A stretch of 64,000 bases of DNA. Source: Streptomyces rubiginosohelvolus. GTDB lineage: Bacteria; Actinomycetota; Actinomycetes; Streptomycetales; Streptomycetaceae. Under the pieces are notes generated by a model that made no database searches, was not told the DNA's origin, and worked only from the letters and a program-made list of their open reading frames with translations. The position numbers and the translations under genes are program-made. Below, piece after piece: positions 1-8,692 of the stretch; the first letter of the stretch is position 1, and each line of letters begins with the position of its first letter. The stretch lies in assembly GCF_014649875.1 (NCBI RefSeq), contig NZ_BMTW01000006.1, positions 124,001 through 188,000 on the forward strand. The letters run 5' to 3'.

Positions 1-838
1 GAAGGGCCACGAGCTGCGCGGCATCCGCTACACGGACGGCCGGCGCAGCGCGGAAGCGGCCTTCCGGGGCGGCCCGGGCGCGGGCGTCCGCCGCACCGAA
101 CTCCACGCGGCCCTGCACGAGCGGGCCGCAGCCCTCGGCATCAGTACCGTCGCCGCCAAGGTGGGCGAGATCCGGCAGGACCAGCACACCGTCACCGCCG
201 CCGGACTCACCGCACGCTGGCTCATCGCCGCCGACGGGCTCCACTCGCCGCTGCGCCGCGCCCTGGGCCTCGACCACCCGGTCCCCGGCCCCGGACGCTA
301 CGGGCTGCGCCGCCACTACCCGCTCGCCCCCTGGACGGACCACGTCGAAGTGCACTGGTCCCGGCACGGCGAGGCGTACGTGACCCCGGTCGGCGAGCGC
401 CTGGTGGGCGTGGCCGTACTGAGCCGCGACCGCCGCCCCTACGACCAGCACCTGGCCGCCTTCCCTGCCCTCGCGGCCCGGCTCGCGGACGGCCCGGGGG
501 CCACTCCCGTACGCGGAGCCGGTCCGCTGCGTCAGCGGGCGCTGGGCCGACGGGCCGGGCGCGTCCTGCTCGTCGGCGACGCGGCGGGGTACGTCGACGC
601 CCTCACCGGGGAGGGCATCGCCCTCGCGGTCGCCACCGCGACGGCCGCGGTCGACTGCCTGAGCACCGGACGGCCCGAGGACTACCCTCGCCGGTGGGCG
701 CGGGTCACCCGCCGCTACCGCCTGCTCACCGCGGCCCTGCTGAGCGCGGCGGGCCACCCGTCCTCGGGCCGGCTGATCGTCGCCGCGGCCCACCGGGCGC
801 CCGCCGTCTTCCGCACCGCGGTCCACGCGCTCCAGTGA
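1..838 (+). CDS. FAD-dependent oxidoreductase, 5'-truncated
   Basis: Cut by the window edge: the frame is open from base 2 and 278 residues remain before TGA. A VLLVGDAAGYVD stretch is the GD motif that contacts the FAD ribityl chain in group A flavin monooxygenases and geranylgeranyl-reductase-like proteins. Upstream, IAADGLHSPLRR fits the second flavin fingerprint (DG motif). The N-terminal dinucleotide fold lies outside the window. Likely a cytoplasmic flavoprotein reducing or hydroxylating a hydrophobic substrate. The substrate cannot be assigned, and a carotenoid- or quinone-related role is only one option. Confidence 0.8.
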   Translation, partial: KGHELRGIRYTDGRRSAEAAFRGGPGAGVRRTELHAALHERAAALGISTVAAKVGEIRQDQHTVTAAGLTARWLIAADGLHSPLRRALGLDHPVPGPGRYGLRRHYPLAPWTDHVEVHWSRHGEAYVTPVGERLVGVAVLSRDRRPYDQHLAAFPALAARLADGPGATPVRGAGPLRQRALGRRAGRVLLVGDAAGYVDALTGEGIALAVATATAAVDCLSTGRPEDYPRRWARVTRRYRLLTAALLSAAGHPSSGRLIVAAAHRAPAVFRTAVHALQ

Positions 839-967
839 GGTCGCGGTGGAGCGTGCGGCAGGGCGCTCGCTCGAATGGCGGACCTCTCATTTCGGGCATA
901 ACGTCGGTCGGGTGATCGCCCGCGCTCACGCCGGGCACTGCCCCCGGCACGAGAGACGAACTCCACC

Positions 968-2647
968 ATGACGGGCTCCCGCGCGACATCCACCCCCACG
1001 GCCACAGCGCACGACCGGCACCGGAGCGGACTGGCGCTGCTGGTCATCGCCTCGTGCCAGCTGATGGTGGTGCTCGACGTCACCATCGTCAACATCGCGC
1101 TGCCGCACATGCAGAAGGACCTGGGGTTCTCCACGGAGAACCTCTCCTGGGTCGTCAACGCGTACACGCTGACCTTCGGCGGGCTGCTGCTGCTCGGCGG
1201 ACGGCTCGGCGACGTCCTCGGCCGCCGCAGGGTCTTCATCTTCGGCGTGCTCCTCTTCGTCTTCGCCTCGCTGCTCGGCGGACTGTCCCAGGAGGGCTGG
1301 CAGTTGCTGGCCGCCCGCTCCCTCCAGGGCGTCGGCGGCGCGATCGCCTCGCCTACCGCCCTGTCGCTGATCACCACGACTTTCCGCGAAGGCCCCGAAC
1401 GCAACCGCGCGTTCGGGGTGTTCGCCGGTGTCTCGGCGGGCGGCAGCGCGATCGGACTGCTCGCCGGCGGGATGCTGGTGGAGTGGCTGGACTGGCGCTG
1501 GGTCCTGTTCGTCAACGTTCCGATCGGCCTGCTCATCGCGTTCGCCACTCCCCGCTACATCGCCGAGTCGGAGCGCCACGCCGGCCACTTCGACATCGCG
1601 GGCGCCCTGAGTTCCACGGTGGGCATGGTGCTGCTGGTGTACGGCTTCATCCGCGCGTCCGAAGACGGCTGGACCGACTCCCTCACACTCGCCTCGTTCG
1701 CCGCCGCCGTTGTCCTCCTGGCCTTGTTCATCGCCATCGAACGCCGCTCCCGGCAGCCCATCACCCCGCTGTGGATGTTCCGCGACCGCAATCGCGCCGG
1801 GTCGTACGCGATGATGCTCAGCCTCTCCGCGGCGCTGTTCGGGATGTTCTTCTTCCTGACCCTGTTCGTGCAGGACGTGCTCGACTTCAGCCCGCTGCGG
1901 GCCGGGCTGGCCTTCCTCCCGGTCAGCGCCGTCATCGCGATCAGCGCCGGCCTGGCCTCCCAGCTGCTGCCCCGCTGGGGCCCCAAACCCTTCATGGTCG
2001 TGGGCGCGGTCCTCGCCGCGGTCGGGCTCGGCTGGCTGACGCTGACCGACGTCCACAGCTCCTACCTCGGCTCGATCCTCGGCCCGATGCTGGTTTTCGG
2101 CTTCGGCATGGGCATGCAGTTCGTTTCGCTGACCCTGATGGCGGTGTCGGGTGTCGCCCCCAAGGAGGCGGGCGCCGCCTCCGGCATCCTCAACGCCACC
2201 CAACAGGTCGGCGGCTCGCTGGGGCTGTCGATTCTGGTGACGACGTTCGGCACGGCCAGCCGCAACGAGGCGAGCGAGCAGATGCCGAGCTTCCGCCAGG
2301 AAGCCACGCGAGCCCAGATCGAGGAGGCCCAGAGAACCGGCCAGCTGCCACCGCCCTGGGGCGACGAGATCCTCACCTCGGGCGTCTCCAGCGCCTTCGT
2401 CGTCGCGGCCTGCTTTGCCGTGGTGGCCGCCCTGGTCGCCCTGTTCGTCATCCAGGTCCGCCCCGCCGACCTGGCCCGCCTCCAGGGCGGCGCGACGCCG
2501 CTCGGGGCGGAGGGGGCGGGCGACGGCGATGCGGACGAGCCGACGCCCGGCCCGGACGCGACCCGGCACGACCCGGACGTACCATCGCCCGACCCGGACG
2601 ATCCACGGCCGGAGCCGGACACCGACCGACCCACGAAAGGGCTGTGA
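968..2647 (+). CDS. MFS drug exporter, DHA2 (14-helix) family
   Basis: 559 residues, the usual length for EmrB/QacA-type proton antiporters. Early TM1 motif LDVTIVNIALPHMQ is the DHA2 family signature. Motif A (GGRLGDVLGRRR) follows the second helix, and many further hydrophobic helices cover the rest to about residue 500. The tail from about residue 505 is hydrophilic and rich in D and P, so probably a disordered cytoplasmic end. ATG 968 is chosen because the helix signature starts about 35 residues later. Only 3 bases separate its stop from the following VOC gene, suggesting co-translation. It would export toxic compounds; the substrate is unknown. Confidence 0.9.
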   Translation: MTGSRATSTPTATAHDRHRSGLALLVIASCQLMVVLDVTIVNIALPHMQKDLGFSTENLSWVVNAYTLTFGGLLLLGGRLGDVLGRRRVFIFGVLLFVFASLLGGLSQEGWQLLAARSLQGVGGAIASPTALSLITTTFREGPERNRAFGVFAGVSAGGSAIGLLAGGMLVEWLDWRWVLFVNVPIGLLIAFATPRYIAESERHAGHFDIAGALSSTVGMVLLVYGFIRASEDGWTDSLTLASFAAAVVLLALFIAIERRSRQPITPLWMFRDRNRAGSYAMMLSLSAALFGMFFFLTLFVQDVLDFSPLRAGLAFLPVSAVIAISAGLASQLLPRWGPKPFMVVGAVLAAVGLGWLTLTDVHSSYLGSILGPMLVFGFGMGMQFVSLTLMAVSGVAPKEAGAASGILNATQQVGGSLGLSILVTTFGTASRNEASEQMPSFRQEATRAQIEEAQRTGQLPPPWGDEILTSGVSSAFVVAACFAVVAALVALFVIQVRPADLARLQGGATPLGAEGAGDGDADEPTPGPDATRHDPDVPSPDPDDPRPEPDTDRPTKGL

Positions 2648-2650
2648 CCC

Positions 2651-3115
2651 ATGGACTGGACCCTCGAAGTGATCGTGCTTCCCGTGACCGACATCGACCG
2701 GGCCCGGGACTTCTACCGGGACAAGCTCGGCTTCCACGTCGACATCGACGACGAGGTGATGCCGGGCGCCCGAGTGGTCCAGCTGACGCCGCCGGGATCC
2801 GGCTGTTCGATCGCCCTCACCTACGGGCTTCCCAGCCCCACGGGAACCCCGCACCCGGGCACGTACCACGGCCTTCAGCTCTGCGTCACCGACATCGACG
2901 CCGCGCACGCCGAACTCGTCGGCCGGGGCGTCGAGGTCTCCGAGCCGCAGCGGTACACCTCCGACGACGGGGCGACCTTCATGTACTTCACCGACCCGGA
3001 CGGCAACGGCTGGGCCGTGCAGGAGTACCGCCGCCGCGAGACCGAACCCCTGTACAAGCTTCTGGCCGACCAGGCAGCCGGGAACAGGGGGAACTCGGGG
3101 GACACGGTGGGGTGA
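2651..3115 (+). CDS. VOC family (glyoxalase/bleomycin-resistance fold) protein
   Basis: 154 residues forming one vicinal-oxygen-chelate unit: an N-terminal half beginning EVIVLPVTDIDRARDFY and a C-terminal half with YFTDPDGNGWAVQEYR, the usual end of the second beta-alpha-beta-beta-beta module. It starts 3 bases after the exporter stop and has only a weak ribosome site, so translation is probably coupled to it. That pairing fits a small-molecule binding or resistance protein. VOC proteins range from dioxygenases to drug-binding proteins, and the sequence does not choose between them. Confidence 0.88.
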   Translation: MDWTLEVIVLPVTDIDRARDFYRDKLGFHVDIDDEVMPGARVVQLTPPGSGCSIALTYGLPSPTGTPHPGTYHGLQLCVTDIDAAHAELVGRGVEVSEPQRYTSDDGATFMYFTDPDGNGWAVQEYRRRETEPLYKLLADQAAGNRGNSGDTVG

Positions 3116-3149
3116 ACCGGATGCGAAGGTGGATCGCGCCGCATCCGGT
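3116..3149 (+). terminator. Hairpin after the exporter-VOC pair
   Basis: Arms 3116-3125 and 3140-3149 are perfect 10-base reverse complements around a 14-base loop. The hairpin begins just after the VOC stop codon. There is no T run, which is common for Streptomyces terminators. Confidence 0.55.
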
Positions 3150-3210
3150 CCACCAGAATGCTCCCCGTATCGCGTGCAGAGATCCATCAGCGCAAGGGAG
3201 CGGCATCCAC

Positions 3211-3609
3211 ATGGGCGGCAACGCAGAGATGGTGGCCTTCGTCCGGGCGCGGCTCGCCGACGAGGAACACGTCGCACTGGCCGCCGGCGGGGACCGATGG
3301 CGGTGCCCGGCCGATGTGCCGGGCGAGGTCCACGACCGCACCGGCGGGGTGGCGTTCACGGTGCGGGGCCGGGGCTTCGACCAGCACATCGCTCTCCAGA
3401 ACCCCGCCCGGACCCTGGAGCGCATCGAGACGAACCGCGTCATGCTCGGCGAGTACGAGGAGGTGGCCGACCTGGACACCGACCGCCCGGCCGAGGACTT
3501 CCGCTCCGGCCGTGCGGTGGGCCTGGGCTTCGCCGTCCGGCAGCTCGCCGCCGAGTACGCGGGCCACCCCGACTACCAGGCGCGTTGGCTGCCCCGGTTC
3601 ATCCAGTAG
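3211..3609 (+). CDS. DUF6221 family protein
   Basis: 132 residues, small, soluble and acidic. The family layout is visible: an N-terminal MVAFVRARLADEE helix, a central HIALQNPARTLERIE segment and a C-terminal AGHPDYQARWLPRF end. These proteins are widespread in Streptomyces and have no known function. ATG 3211 is preferred because the recognisable homology starts within the first ten residues and a purine-rich AAGGGAG lies upstream. The frame is open further upstream, but that part looks non-coding. No operon partner. Confidence 0.82.
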   Translation: MGGNAEMVAFVRARLADEEHVALAAGGDRWRCPADVPGEVHDRTGGVAFTVRGRGFDQHIALQNPARTLERIETNRVMLGEYEEVADLDTDRPAEDFRSGRAVGLGFAVRQLAAEYAGHPDYQARWLPRFIQ

Positions 3610-3634
3610 CCGATCGCCCCTGAACGGACGGTGA

Positions 3635-4060
<426 letters not shown>

Positions 4061-4074
4061 TCCGGGTTGACCGA

Positions 4075-4115
4075 CCCTGGAGCCCCGGAGCGCGACGCGC
4101 TCCGGGGCTCCAGGG
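4075..4115. terminator. Strong bidirectional terminator
   Basis: Perfect 20-base arms (4075-4094 and 4096-4115) around a single base. It sits between the convergent cold-shock and MFS genes and can serve both. Confidence 0.88.
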
Positions 4116-4132
4116 CGTTCTGGGCCGGTGGG

Positions 4133-5608
4133 TCAGCGGGATGGGCCGTCGCCCTCGGCCTCCACGGCCGACAGAGGGGTGGCGATGTCCTCCAGCGAGC
4201 GCTGCTCGGCGGGCACCGCGAAGAAGAGCGCGACCACGCCTGCCGCCACCATCAGCGCGGCTCCCACACAGAAGGCGATGACCGCGTCGGCCACCACGCC
4301 GCTCTCGGTGAGGCTCGCGAACAGCAGCGGCCCGGAGATTCCGCCCGCCGCGGTGCCGATGGCGTAGAAGAACGCGATCGACATCGCACGTGTCTCCATC
4401 GGGAAGATCTCGCTGACCGTCAGGTAGGCGGAGCTCGCACCGGCCGAGGCGAAGAAGAGGACCACGCACCAGCACAGCGTCATGGTCGTGGCCGTCAGCA
4501 GCCCCGCGCCGAACAGCCATGCCGTTCCGAACAGCAGCACGCCCGACAGGATGTACGTGCCCGAGATCATCGGACGACGGCCCCAGGTGTCGAACAGGTG
4601 CCCGAGCAGGAGGGGGCCGAGGAAATTGCCGAAGGCGATGACGGCGAAGAAATACCCGGTCGTTCCGCTGGAGACGTCGAAGAACTTCACCAGGATGGAC
4701 CCGAACCCGAAGGTGATGGCGTTGTAGAGGAACGCCTGCCCGATGAAGAGGGCGAAGCCGAGCGTGGCCCGCCGGGGGTGGTCGCGGAAGACACTCCGGC
4801 CGATCTCCAGGAAACCGACGCTCTTGCGCTGGCGGATGGTGATCTCCGTCGTGGCCTCCGGGAGCGGCTTTCCCTTCTCCTCCTCGACCGTGCGCTCCAC
4901 GTCGTCGACGAGACGCTCCGCCGCATCCCCGTGGCCGTGGATGAACATCCACCGGGGGCTCTCCGGAACATGACGGCGAACCAGCAGGATGACCAGGCCG
5001 AGCACGACACCGAGGGCGAACGTGAGCCGCCAGCCGATGTCCTTCGGGAAGATGTCGGTGTTGAGGGCGACGACCGAGAGCAGGGCGCCGCCCATCGCTC
5101 CGAACCAGTAACTGCCGTTGATGATGAGGTCGACCCGGCCACGGTACTTGCTCGGGATCAGTTCGTCGATGGCGGAGTTGATGGCCGCGTACTCCCCGCC
5201 GATGCCGAAACCGGTCAGGAAGCGGCAGAGGAAGAACCACCAGGGAGAGAGCGAGACTGCGGTCAGCGCGGTGGCCCCGAGGTAGACGGCCAGAGTGATC
5301 AGGAACAGCTTCTTGCGGCCGTAGAGGTCGGTGAGGCGGCCGAAGAAGAGGGCCCCGCAGCAGGCACCCGCCACATACAGCGCGGCCGCGACACCGGTGA
5401 CCTGGGCGTCCGTGATGGCCAGGCCGCTGCCGTCCTCGGACAGGCGGCTCGCGATGTTGCCGACAACGGTGACTTCCAGGCCGTCGAGGATCCACACGGT
5501 CCCGAGGCCGACCACGATCATCCAGTGCCACCGTGACCACGGAAGCCGGTCCAGCCGCGCGGGGACCCGGGTCGAGACCGTTCCCAGCACCGGTTCGTCT
5601 CTGCTCAT
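4133..5608 (-). CDS. MFS transporter, sugar-porter-like
   Basis: 491 residues with 12 predicted helices. Motif A appears as GRLTDLYGRKK after the second helix, and again in the second half as GHLFDTWGRRP. RFLTGFGIGGEYAAIN matches helix 4 of metabolite:H+ symporters, and VPESPRWM ends the first half as in sugar and aromatic-acid porters. This points to uptake of a small organic solute rather than drug efflux. Monocistronic, with a good match to a SigB-type stress promoter about 55-80 bases upstream of the start, so it may serve osmotic or stationary-phase uptake. Substrate unknown. Confidence 0.87.
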   Translation of the reverse strand: MSRDEPVLGTVSTRVPARLDRLPWSRWHWMIVVGLGTVWILDGLEVTVVGNIASRLSEDGSGLAITDAQVTGVAAALYVAGACCGALFFGRLTDLYGRKKLFLITLAVYLGATALTAVSLSPWWFFLCRFLTGFGIGGEYAAINSAIDELIPSKYRGRVDLIINGSYWFGAMGGALLSVVALNTDIFPKDIGWRLTFALGVVLGLVILLVRRHVPESPRWMFIHGHGDAAERLVDDVERTVEEEKGKPLPEATTEITIRQRKSVGFLEIGRSVFRDHPRRATLGFALFIGQAFLYNAITFGFGSILVKFFDVSSGTTGYFFAVIAFGNFLGPLLLGHLFDTWGRRPMISGTYILSGVLLFGTAWLFGAGLLTATTMTLCWCVVLFFASAGASSAYLTVSEIFPMETRAMSIAFFYAIGTAAGGISGPLLFASLTESGVVADAVIAFCVGAALMVAAGVVALFFAVPAEQRSLEDIATPLSAVEAEGDGPSR

Positions 5609-5663
5609 GCGCCTGACTCCTCAGCTGCGGCGACCCGGCCTTGTGGTTCGGGCCGGAGCGCGG

Positions 5664-5689
5664 GTACCCGGCGATGAAACCGGACAAAC
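5664..5689 (-). promoter_or_regulatory. SigB-type promoter for the MFS gene
   Basis: On the minus strand: GTTT (5686-5689), a 16-base spacer, then GGGTAC (5664-5669). This fits the Streptomyces SigB consensus GNNT-N14-16-GGGTAC/T. It lies 56-81 bases upstream of the MFS start codon at 5608. It is the best match of the four such sites here. Confidence 0.55.
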
Positions 5690-5772
5690 AGCGGTCGGGG
5701 CGGCGGGCCGCGCGGGAAGGGGTGGTTCCTGTTCTTGCCGGCTGTCGTCCGGTCGGGTGGCCATGATCCGGG

Positions 5773-5797
5773 GATTGGGGGGCCGCACCGTGGGTAC
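5773..5797 (+). promoter_or_regulatory. SigB-type promoter for the LPFR peptide gene
   Basis: GATT (5773-5776), a 15-base spacer, GGGTAC (5792-5797), about 60 bases before the micropeptide start codon. The -35 match is loose; the spacing and -10 are right. Confidence 0.45.
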
Positions 5798-5859
5798 GCG
5801 GTGGCTCGCGAACCCAACGCCCCTGGAAACCTCTGGGAGCGAGAACGGAGGGCAGATCC

Positions 5860-5988
5860 ATGCTGAAGGCCATCGCGGACGTGCTTCGCTCCATCGGAGG
5901 AGCCATTGCCACCGTGGTCACGTTGCCCTTCCGGGCGCTGGCCCGTCTGTTCGGCGGCGCGTCGAGCAGCGCGCGCGGGCACCACTGA
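5860..5988 (+). CDS. LPFR-motif small protein (42 residues)
   Basis: A 42-residue peptide with the order MLKAIADVLRSIGG, then a hydrophobic stretch with the TLPFRALARLFGG motif, then a short basic tail ending in His-His. It could be a single amphipathic or membrane-surface helix. A GGAGGG-type ribosome site precedes ATG 5860. LPFR small proteins recur in Streptomyces genomes without a known function. It has its own stress-type promoter and a very strong terminator, so it is an independent unit and not a fragment. Confidence 0.8.
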   Translation: MLKAIADVLRSIGGAIATVVTLPFRALARLFGGASSSARGHH

Positions 5989-5989
5989 A

Positions 5990-6048
5990 CCCACGACATG
6001 CCGGTGCCCCAGCCCTTCGGAAGGGCTGGGGCACCGGCATGTCGTGGG
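5990..6048. terminator. Very strong bidirectional terminator, 28-base stem
   Basis: Perfect arms 5990-6017 and 6021-6048 (28 bases each) with a 3-base loop. It starts 2 bases after the LPFR stop and lies between converging genes. Confidence 0.9.
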
Positions 6049-6064
6049 TGTCGGAGGCGGCGGG

Positions 6065-6313
6065 TCAGCCCGTCGCCTCGTCCGGGACGGGGTGCTCATC
6101 GGGGTGCGCGCCCGCGTTGCGGGGCTCGTTCCGGCCGGCGCCCGCCTCGTCCAGCTCGGGCCCCTCGTTCTGGCGGGCCACCCGGTCCGGAACCGGTATG
6201 TCGAGAGCGTCCTCGCCCTCCTGATTCTGCTGGTCCGGCATGTCCGCCGGTACGGGGGGCGGGCTGCCGGAAGCCCCGGTGTAGGCGGTGCCTTCCGGCC
6301 TGCGGTCGGTCAT
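6065..6313 (-). CDS. Small acidic hypothetical protein
   Basis: 82 residues, rich in P, E, D and A, with no predicted membrane segment or known domain; most likely intrinsically disordered. The start at 6313 has an AAGGAAG ribosome site. A SigB-type promoter lies about 60-80 bases upstream. Similar small disordered proteins are common among general-stress genes of Streptomyces. Function unknown. Coding status rests on the ribosome site, promoter, terminator placement and codon bias. Confidence 0.65.
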   Translation of the reverse strand: MTDRRPEGTAYTGASGSPPPVPADMPDQQNQEGEDALDIPVPDRVARQNEGPELDEAGAGRNEPRNAGAHPDEHPVPDEATG

Positions 6314-6371
6314 GAGAGCTTCCTTCCGTACGGCCCCGGTGCGACCGGGGAGGAGTGATGCGCCCAGGTGG

Positions 6372-6396
6372 GTACCCGCTGCCGGGCGAAGCAGTC
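6372..6396 (-). promoter_or_regulatory. SigB-type promoter for the acidic small protein
   Basis: Minus strand GACT (6393-6396), 15-base spacer, GGGTAC (6372-6377). The 357-base gap 6314-6670 holds this site and the rightward promoter at 6563; I see no gene in it. Confidence 0.45.
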
Positions 6397-6562
6397 ACCC
6401 GGCCCGATGAGGCGGGGGACACAGGGGCGCGGCCTCCCGCGCCACGCTCCGGGGAGGCGGATGAGAAGGTGCGGGGCCCGTGTGGTCCGGCCATATTGGG
6501 AGCTCCGGGCCACCGGCCCGGCACGTGCCGCGGGAGTCGGCGGTGGAAGCGCCGTTCGCGGA

Positions 6563-6587
6563 GTGTGACCTGCCCGGGCGTGGGTAC
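6563..6587 (+). promoter_or_regulatory. SigB-type promoter for DUF5133-ybdK
   Basis: GTGT (6563-6566), 15-base spacer, GGGTAC (6582-6587), about 85 bases before the DUF5133 start codon. Confidence 0.45.
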
Positions 6588-6670
6588 CCGGGGCGATGCC
6601 CCACCGGGGCACCATGTCGCCCCCACTCGGTCGCGACATCACCCGACCGACCCCGCGGAAGGATCCCCGC

Positions 6671-6898
6671 ATGCTGATGGCCCACCCCACGGTGCTGCGC
6701 AATCTGATCGAGCAGTACGAGGCCCTGCGCGTGCTGCACGCGGAGAACGGCGGCCAGGAGGCCAGGCAGCGCATGGACGACGTGGCGTACACGCTGTGCG
6801 TGTCGACCGGCACGAGCGACGTGGACAGCGCGCTGGTCGCCGCCCGCCACCGGTTGCCCGGCGCCCGCCCCGAGGACGACTCCGTCCTGTCCGCCTGA
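6671..6898 (+). CDS. DUF5133 family protein
   Basis: 75 residues. The N-terminal half, with MAHPTVLRNLIEQYEALR, matches the DUF5133 layout, a small helical domain found almost only in actinomycetes and often next to stress genes. It continues as a helix (QRMDDVAYTLCVSTGT) and ends in a flexible tail. Function unknown. It lies 27 bases upstream of the YbdK-type ligase in the same direction, so the two probably share a transcript, and the SigB-type site at 6563-6587 would drive both. ATG 6671 is chosen to match the family start. Confidence 0.82.
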   Translation: MLMAHPTVLRNLIEQYEALRVLHAENGGQEARQRMDDVAYTLCVSTGTSDVDSALVAARHRLPGARPEDDSVLSA

Positions 6899-6925
6899 CC
6901 TGCCGAGCGTCGAAGGGGAGGCCCC

Positions 6926-8017
6926 GTGGTCCGCACGGTGGGAGTCGAGGAAGAATTGCTGCTGGTCGACGAGGACAGCGGCGAGGCCCGGGCGCTGTCA
7001 TCGGCGGTGCTGGCGATCGCCGAGAAGGACACGGCCGGGGAGTCGCCTTTCGAGGCGGAGCTGCACCGCCAGCAACTGGAGTTCTCCACGCACCCCTGCG
7101 CGGACATGGGCGAGCTCGCCGACTCGGTCCACCGGTGGCGCGCCCAGGCCGTGCAGCACGCCGCCGACGCCGGGGCGTCGGTCGCGGCCCTGGCGACCTC
7201 TCCGCTCCCGGTCAGCCCGAAGATCGGCACGGGGGAGCGGTACCGGTGGATGGCGGAGCGCTTTGGTCTCACCGCCCAGGAGCAGCTGACCTGCGGCTGC
7301 CACGTCCATGTCTCGGTGGCCTCGGACGAGGAGGGCGTCGCCGTGCTCGACCGGGTGCGCTGCTGGCTGCCCGTCCTGCTCGCCCTGAGCGCCAACTCGC
7401 CGTTCTGGCAGGGGCAGGACAGCCGGTACAGCAGCTACCGCAGTCAGGTGTGGGGGCGGTGGCCCTCGGCCGGCCCGGTGGACGTCCACGGCTCCGCCGA
7501 GGCGTACCACGCCGGCGTGCGGTCCCTGGTCGCCACCGGAGTGCTCAAGGACGAGGGGATGGTCTACTTCGACGCGCGCCTCTCGCACCGCTACCCCACG
7601 GTGGAGGTCAGGATCGCGGACGTCTGTCTGGACCCGGCCGACACCGTGCTGCTGGCCACCCTGGTTCGAGGACTGGTGGAGACGGCCGCCCGGGAGTGGC
7701 GGGCCGGTGAGCCGCCGCCGGGGGCCGGTACGTCCCTGCTGCGCGCGGCCTCCTGGCAGGCGGGCCGCTCGGGTCTGGAAGGCCGCCTTGTCCACCCCCG
7801 GACCTGGCGGCCGGAGCCCGCGCCCGATGTCCTCGCGGCCCTCCTGGACCATGTGCGGGACGCTCTGAAGGACAGCGGCGACCTGGAAGCCGCGGAGAAG
7901 GCCCTGGCGACCGTGGTCCGGCGCGGGAACGGGGCACGGATCCAGCGCGAGACGTTGGCGCGGACCGGGAGTCTGCGTGACACCGTGGCCGAATGCGTCC
8001 GCATCACGGCCGGATGA
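6926..8017 (+). CDS. Carboxylate-amine ligase, glutamate-cysteine ligase family 2 (YbdK type)
   Basis: 363 residues, the usual length for this family. The N-terminal VGVEEELLLVD gives the metal-binding acidic cluster. HRQQLEFSTHPC and TCGCHVHVSVA are the conserved active-site strands. The E. coli homologue YbdK has weak gamma-glutamylcysteine synthetase activity. Streptomyces uses mycothiol, so the true role may be another gamma-glutamyl or amine ligation in stress physiology. GTG 6926 has a GGGGAGG ribosome site. Its context with DUF5133 and a PfpI-type protein suggests a stress-protection unit. Confidence 0.87.
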   Translation: MVRTVGVEEELLLVDEDSGEARALSSAVLAIAEKDTAGESPFEAELHRQQLEFSTHPCADMGELADSVHRWRAQAVQHAADAGASVAALATSPLPVSPKIGTGERYRWMAERFGLTAQEQLTCGCHVHVSVASDEEGVAVLDRVRCWLPVLLALSANSPFWQGQDSRYSSYRSQVWGRWPSAGPVDVHGSAEAYHAGVRSLVATGVLKDEGMVYFDARLSHRYPTVEVRIADVCLDPADTVLLATLVRGLVETAAREWRAGEPPPGAGTSLLRAASWQAGRSGLEGRLVHPRTWRPEPAPDVLAALLDHVRDALKDSGDLEAAEKALATVVRRGNGARIQRETLARTGSLRDTVAECVRITAG

Positions 8018-8066
8018 ACCACCCACCCATCAACCCCCATCAGCCACCACAGGAACGGAGCAGTCC

Positions 8067-8630
8067 ATGTCCACCACCGCTCTCGACGACCGCCGGATCC
8101 TGGCCGTCGTCACCAACTACGGCGTCGAGCAGGACGAACTCGTCGTCCCCGTGAAGCACCTGCGCGACCACGGGGCCCAGGTCAGCGTGGCGGCGGTCTC
8201 CGCCGACGAGATCCGCACCCTCGTGGGCGACCGCGATCCCGGCGAGACCGTGCGGCCCGACCTCACCCTCGGTGACGTCGACCCCGCCGCGTACGACCTC
8301 CTCCTGGTCCCGGGCGGCACCCTGAACGCCGACTCGCTGCGCCTGGAGGACGCCACCACCCGGATCGTGAGCTCGTTCGCCGCTTCCGGCCGGCCGGTGG
8401 CCGCCATCTGCCACGGGCCGTGGGCGCTGATCGAGGGCGGCTATGTCCGCGGCAAGACGCTGACCTCGTACGCCTCGCTGCGGACCGACATCACCAACGC
8501 GGGCGGCACCTGGGTCGACAAGCCGGTGGTCCGCGACGACGCCGAGGGCTGGCCGCTGATCACCTCCCGGAACCCCGGAGACCTGGACGACTTCCTGGGC
8601 GAGATCGATGCGGTGCTCGCCGAGAACTGA
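8067..8630 (+). CDS. DJ-1/PfpI family protein (type 1 glutamine amidotransferase-like)
   Basis: 187 residues with one PfpI domain. The nucleophile elbow AICHGPWAL places Cys115 with His116 next to it, as in PfpI and general stress protein 18, and an acidic residue near position 18 completes the usual pocket. Family members are proteases or deglycases/hydratases that clear glyoxal damage. It starts 49 bases after the YbdK-type gene in the same direction and probably belongs to that stress transcript. ATG 8067 has a GGAG site and fits the family start. Confidence 0.9.
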   Translation: MSTTALDDRRILAVVTNYGVEQDELVVPVKHLRDHGAQVSVAAVSADEIRTLVGDRDPGETVRPDLTLGDVDPAAYDLLLVPGGTLNADSLRLEDATTRIVSSFAASGRPVAAICHGPWALIEGGYVRGKTLTSYASLRTDITNAGGTWVDKPVVRDDAEGWPLITSRNPGDLDDFLGEIDAVLAEN

Positions 8631-8634
8631 CCCG

Positions 8635-8656
8635 GCCCCGCCACCTTGTGCGGGGC
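8635..8656. terminator. Hairpin between convergent genes
   Basis: Arms 8635-8641 and 8650-8656 pair (7 G/C base pairs, loop of 8) in the short gap between the PfpI-type gene and the convergent S66 peptidase gene. Confidence 0.5.
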
Positions 8657-8692
8657 GGTCCGGCCGGCCCGGGCTGCGTCCACCGTCGGCCG

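Noticed and set aside
926..3277. A 783-residue leftward frame opposite the MFS gene
   Set aside because: Low-complexity, rich in R, G, E and Q, with no domain; mirror image of codon bias in the sense gene.
1054..3609. An 851-residue open frame overlapping the MFS and VOC genes
   Set aside because: Only its last 132 residues (from 3211) look like a real protein; the rest is arginine- and proline-rich shadow coding caused by high GC.
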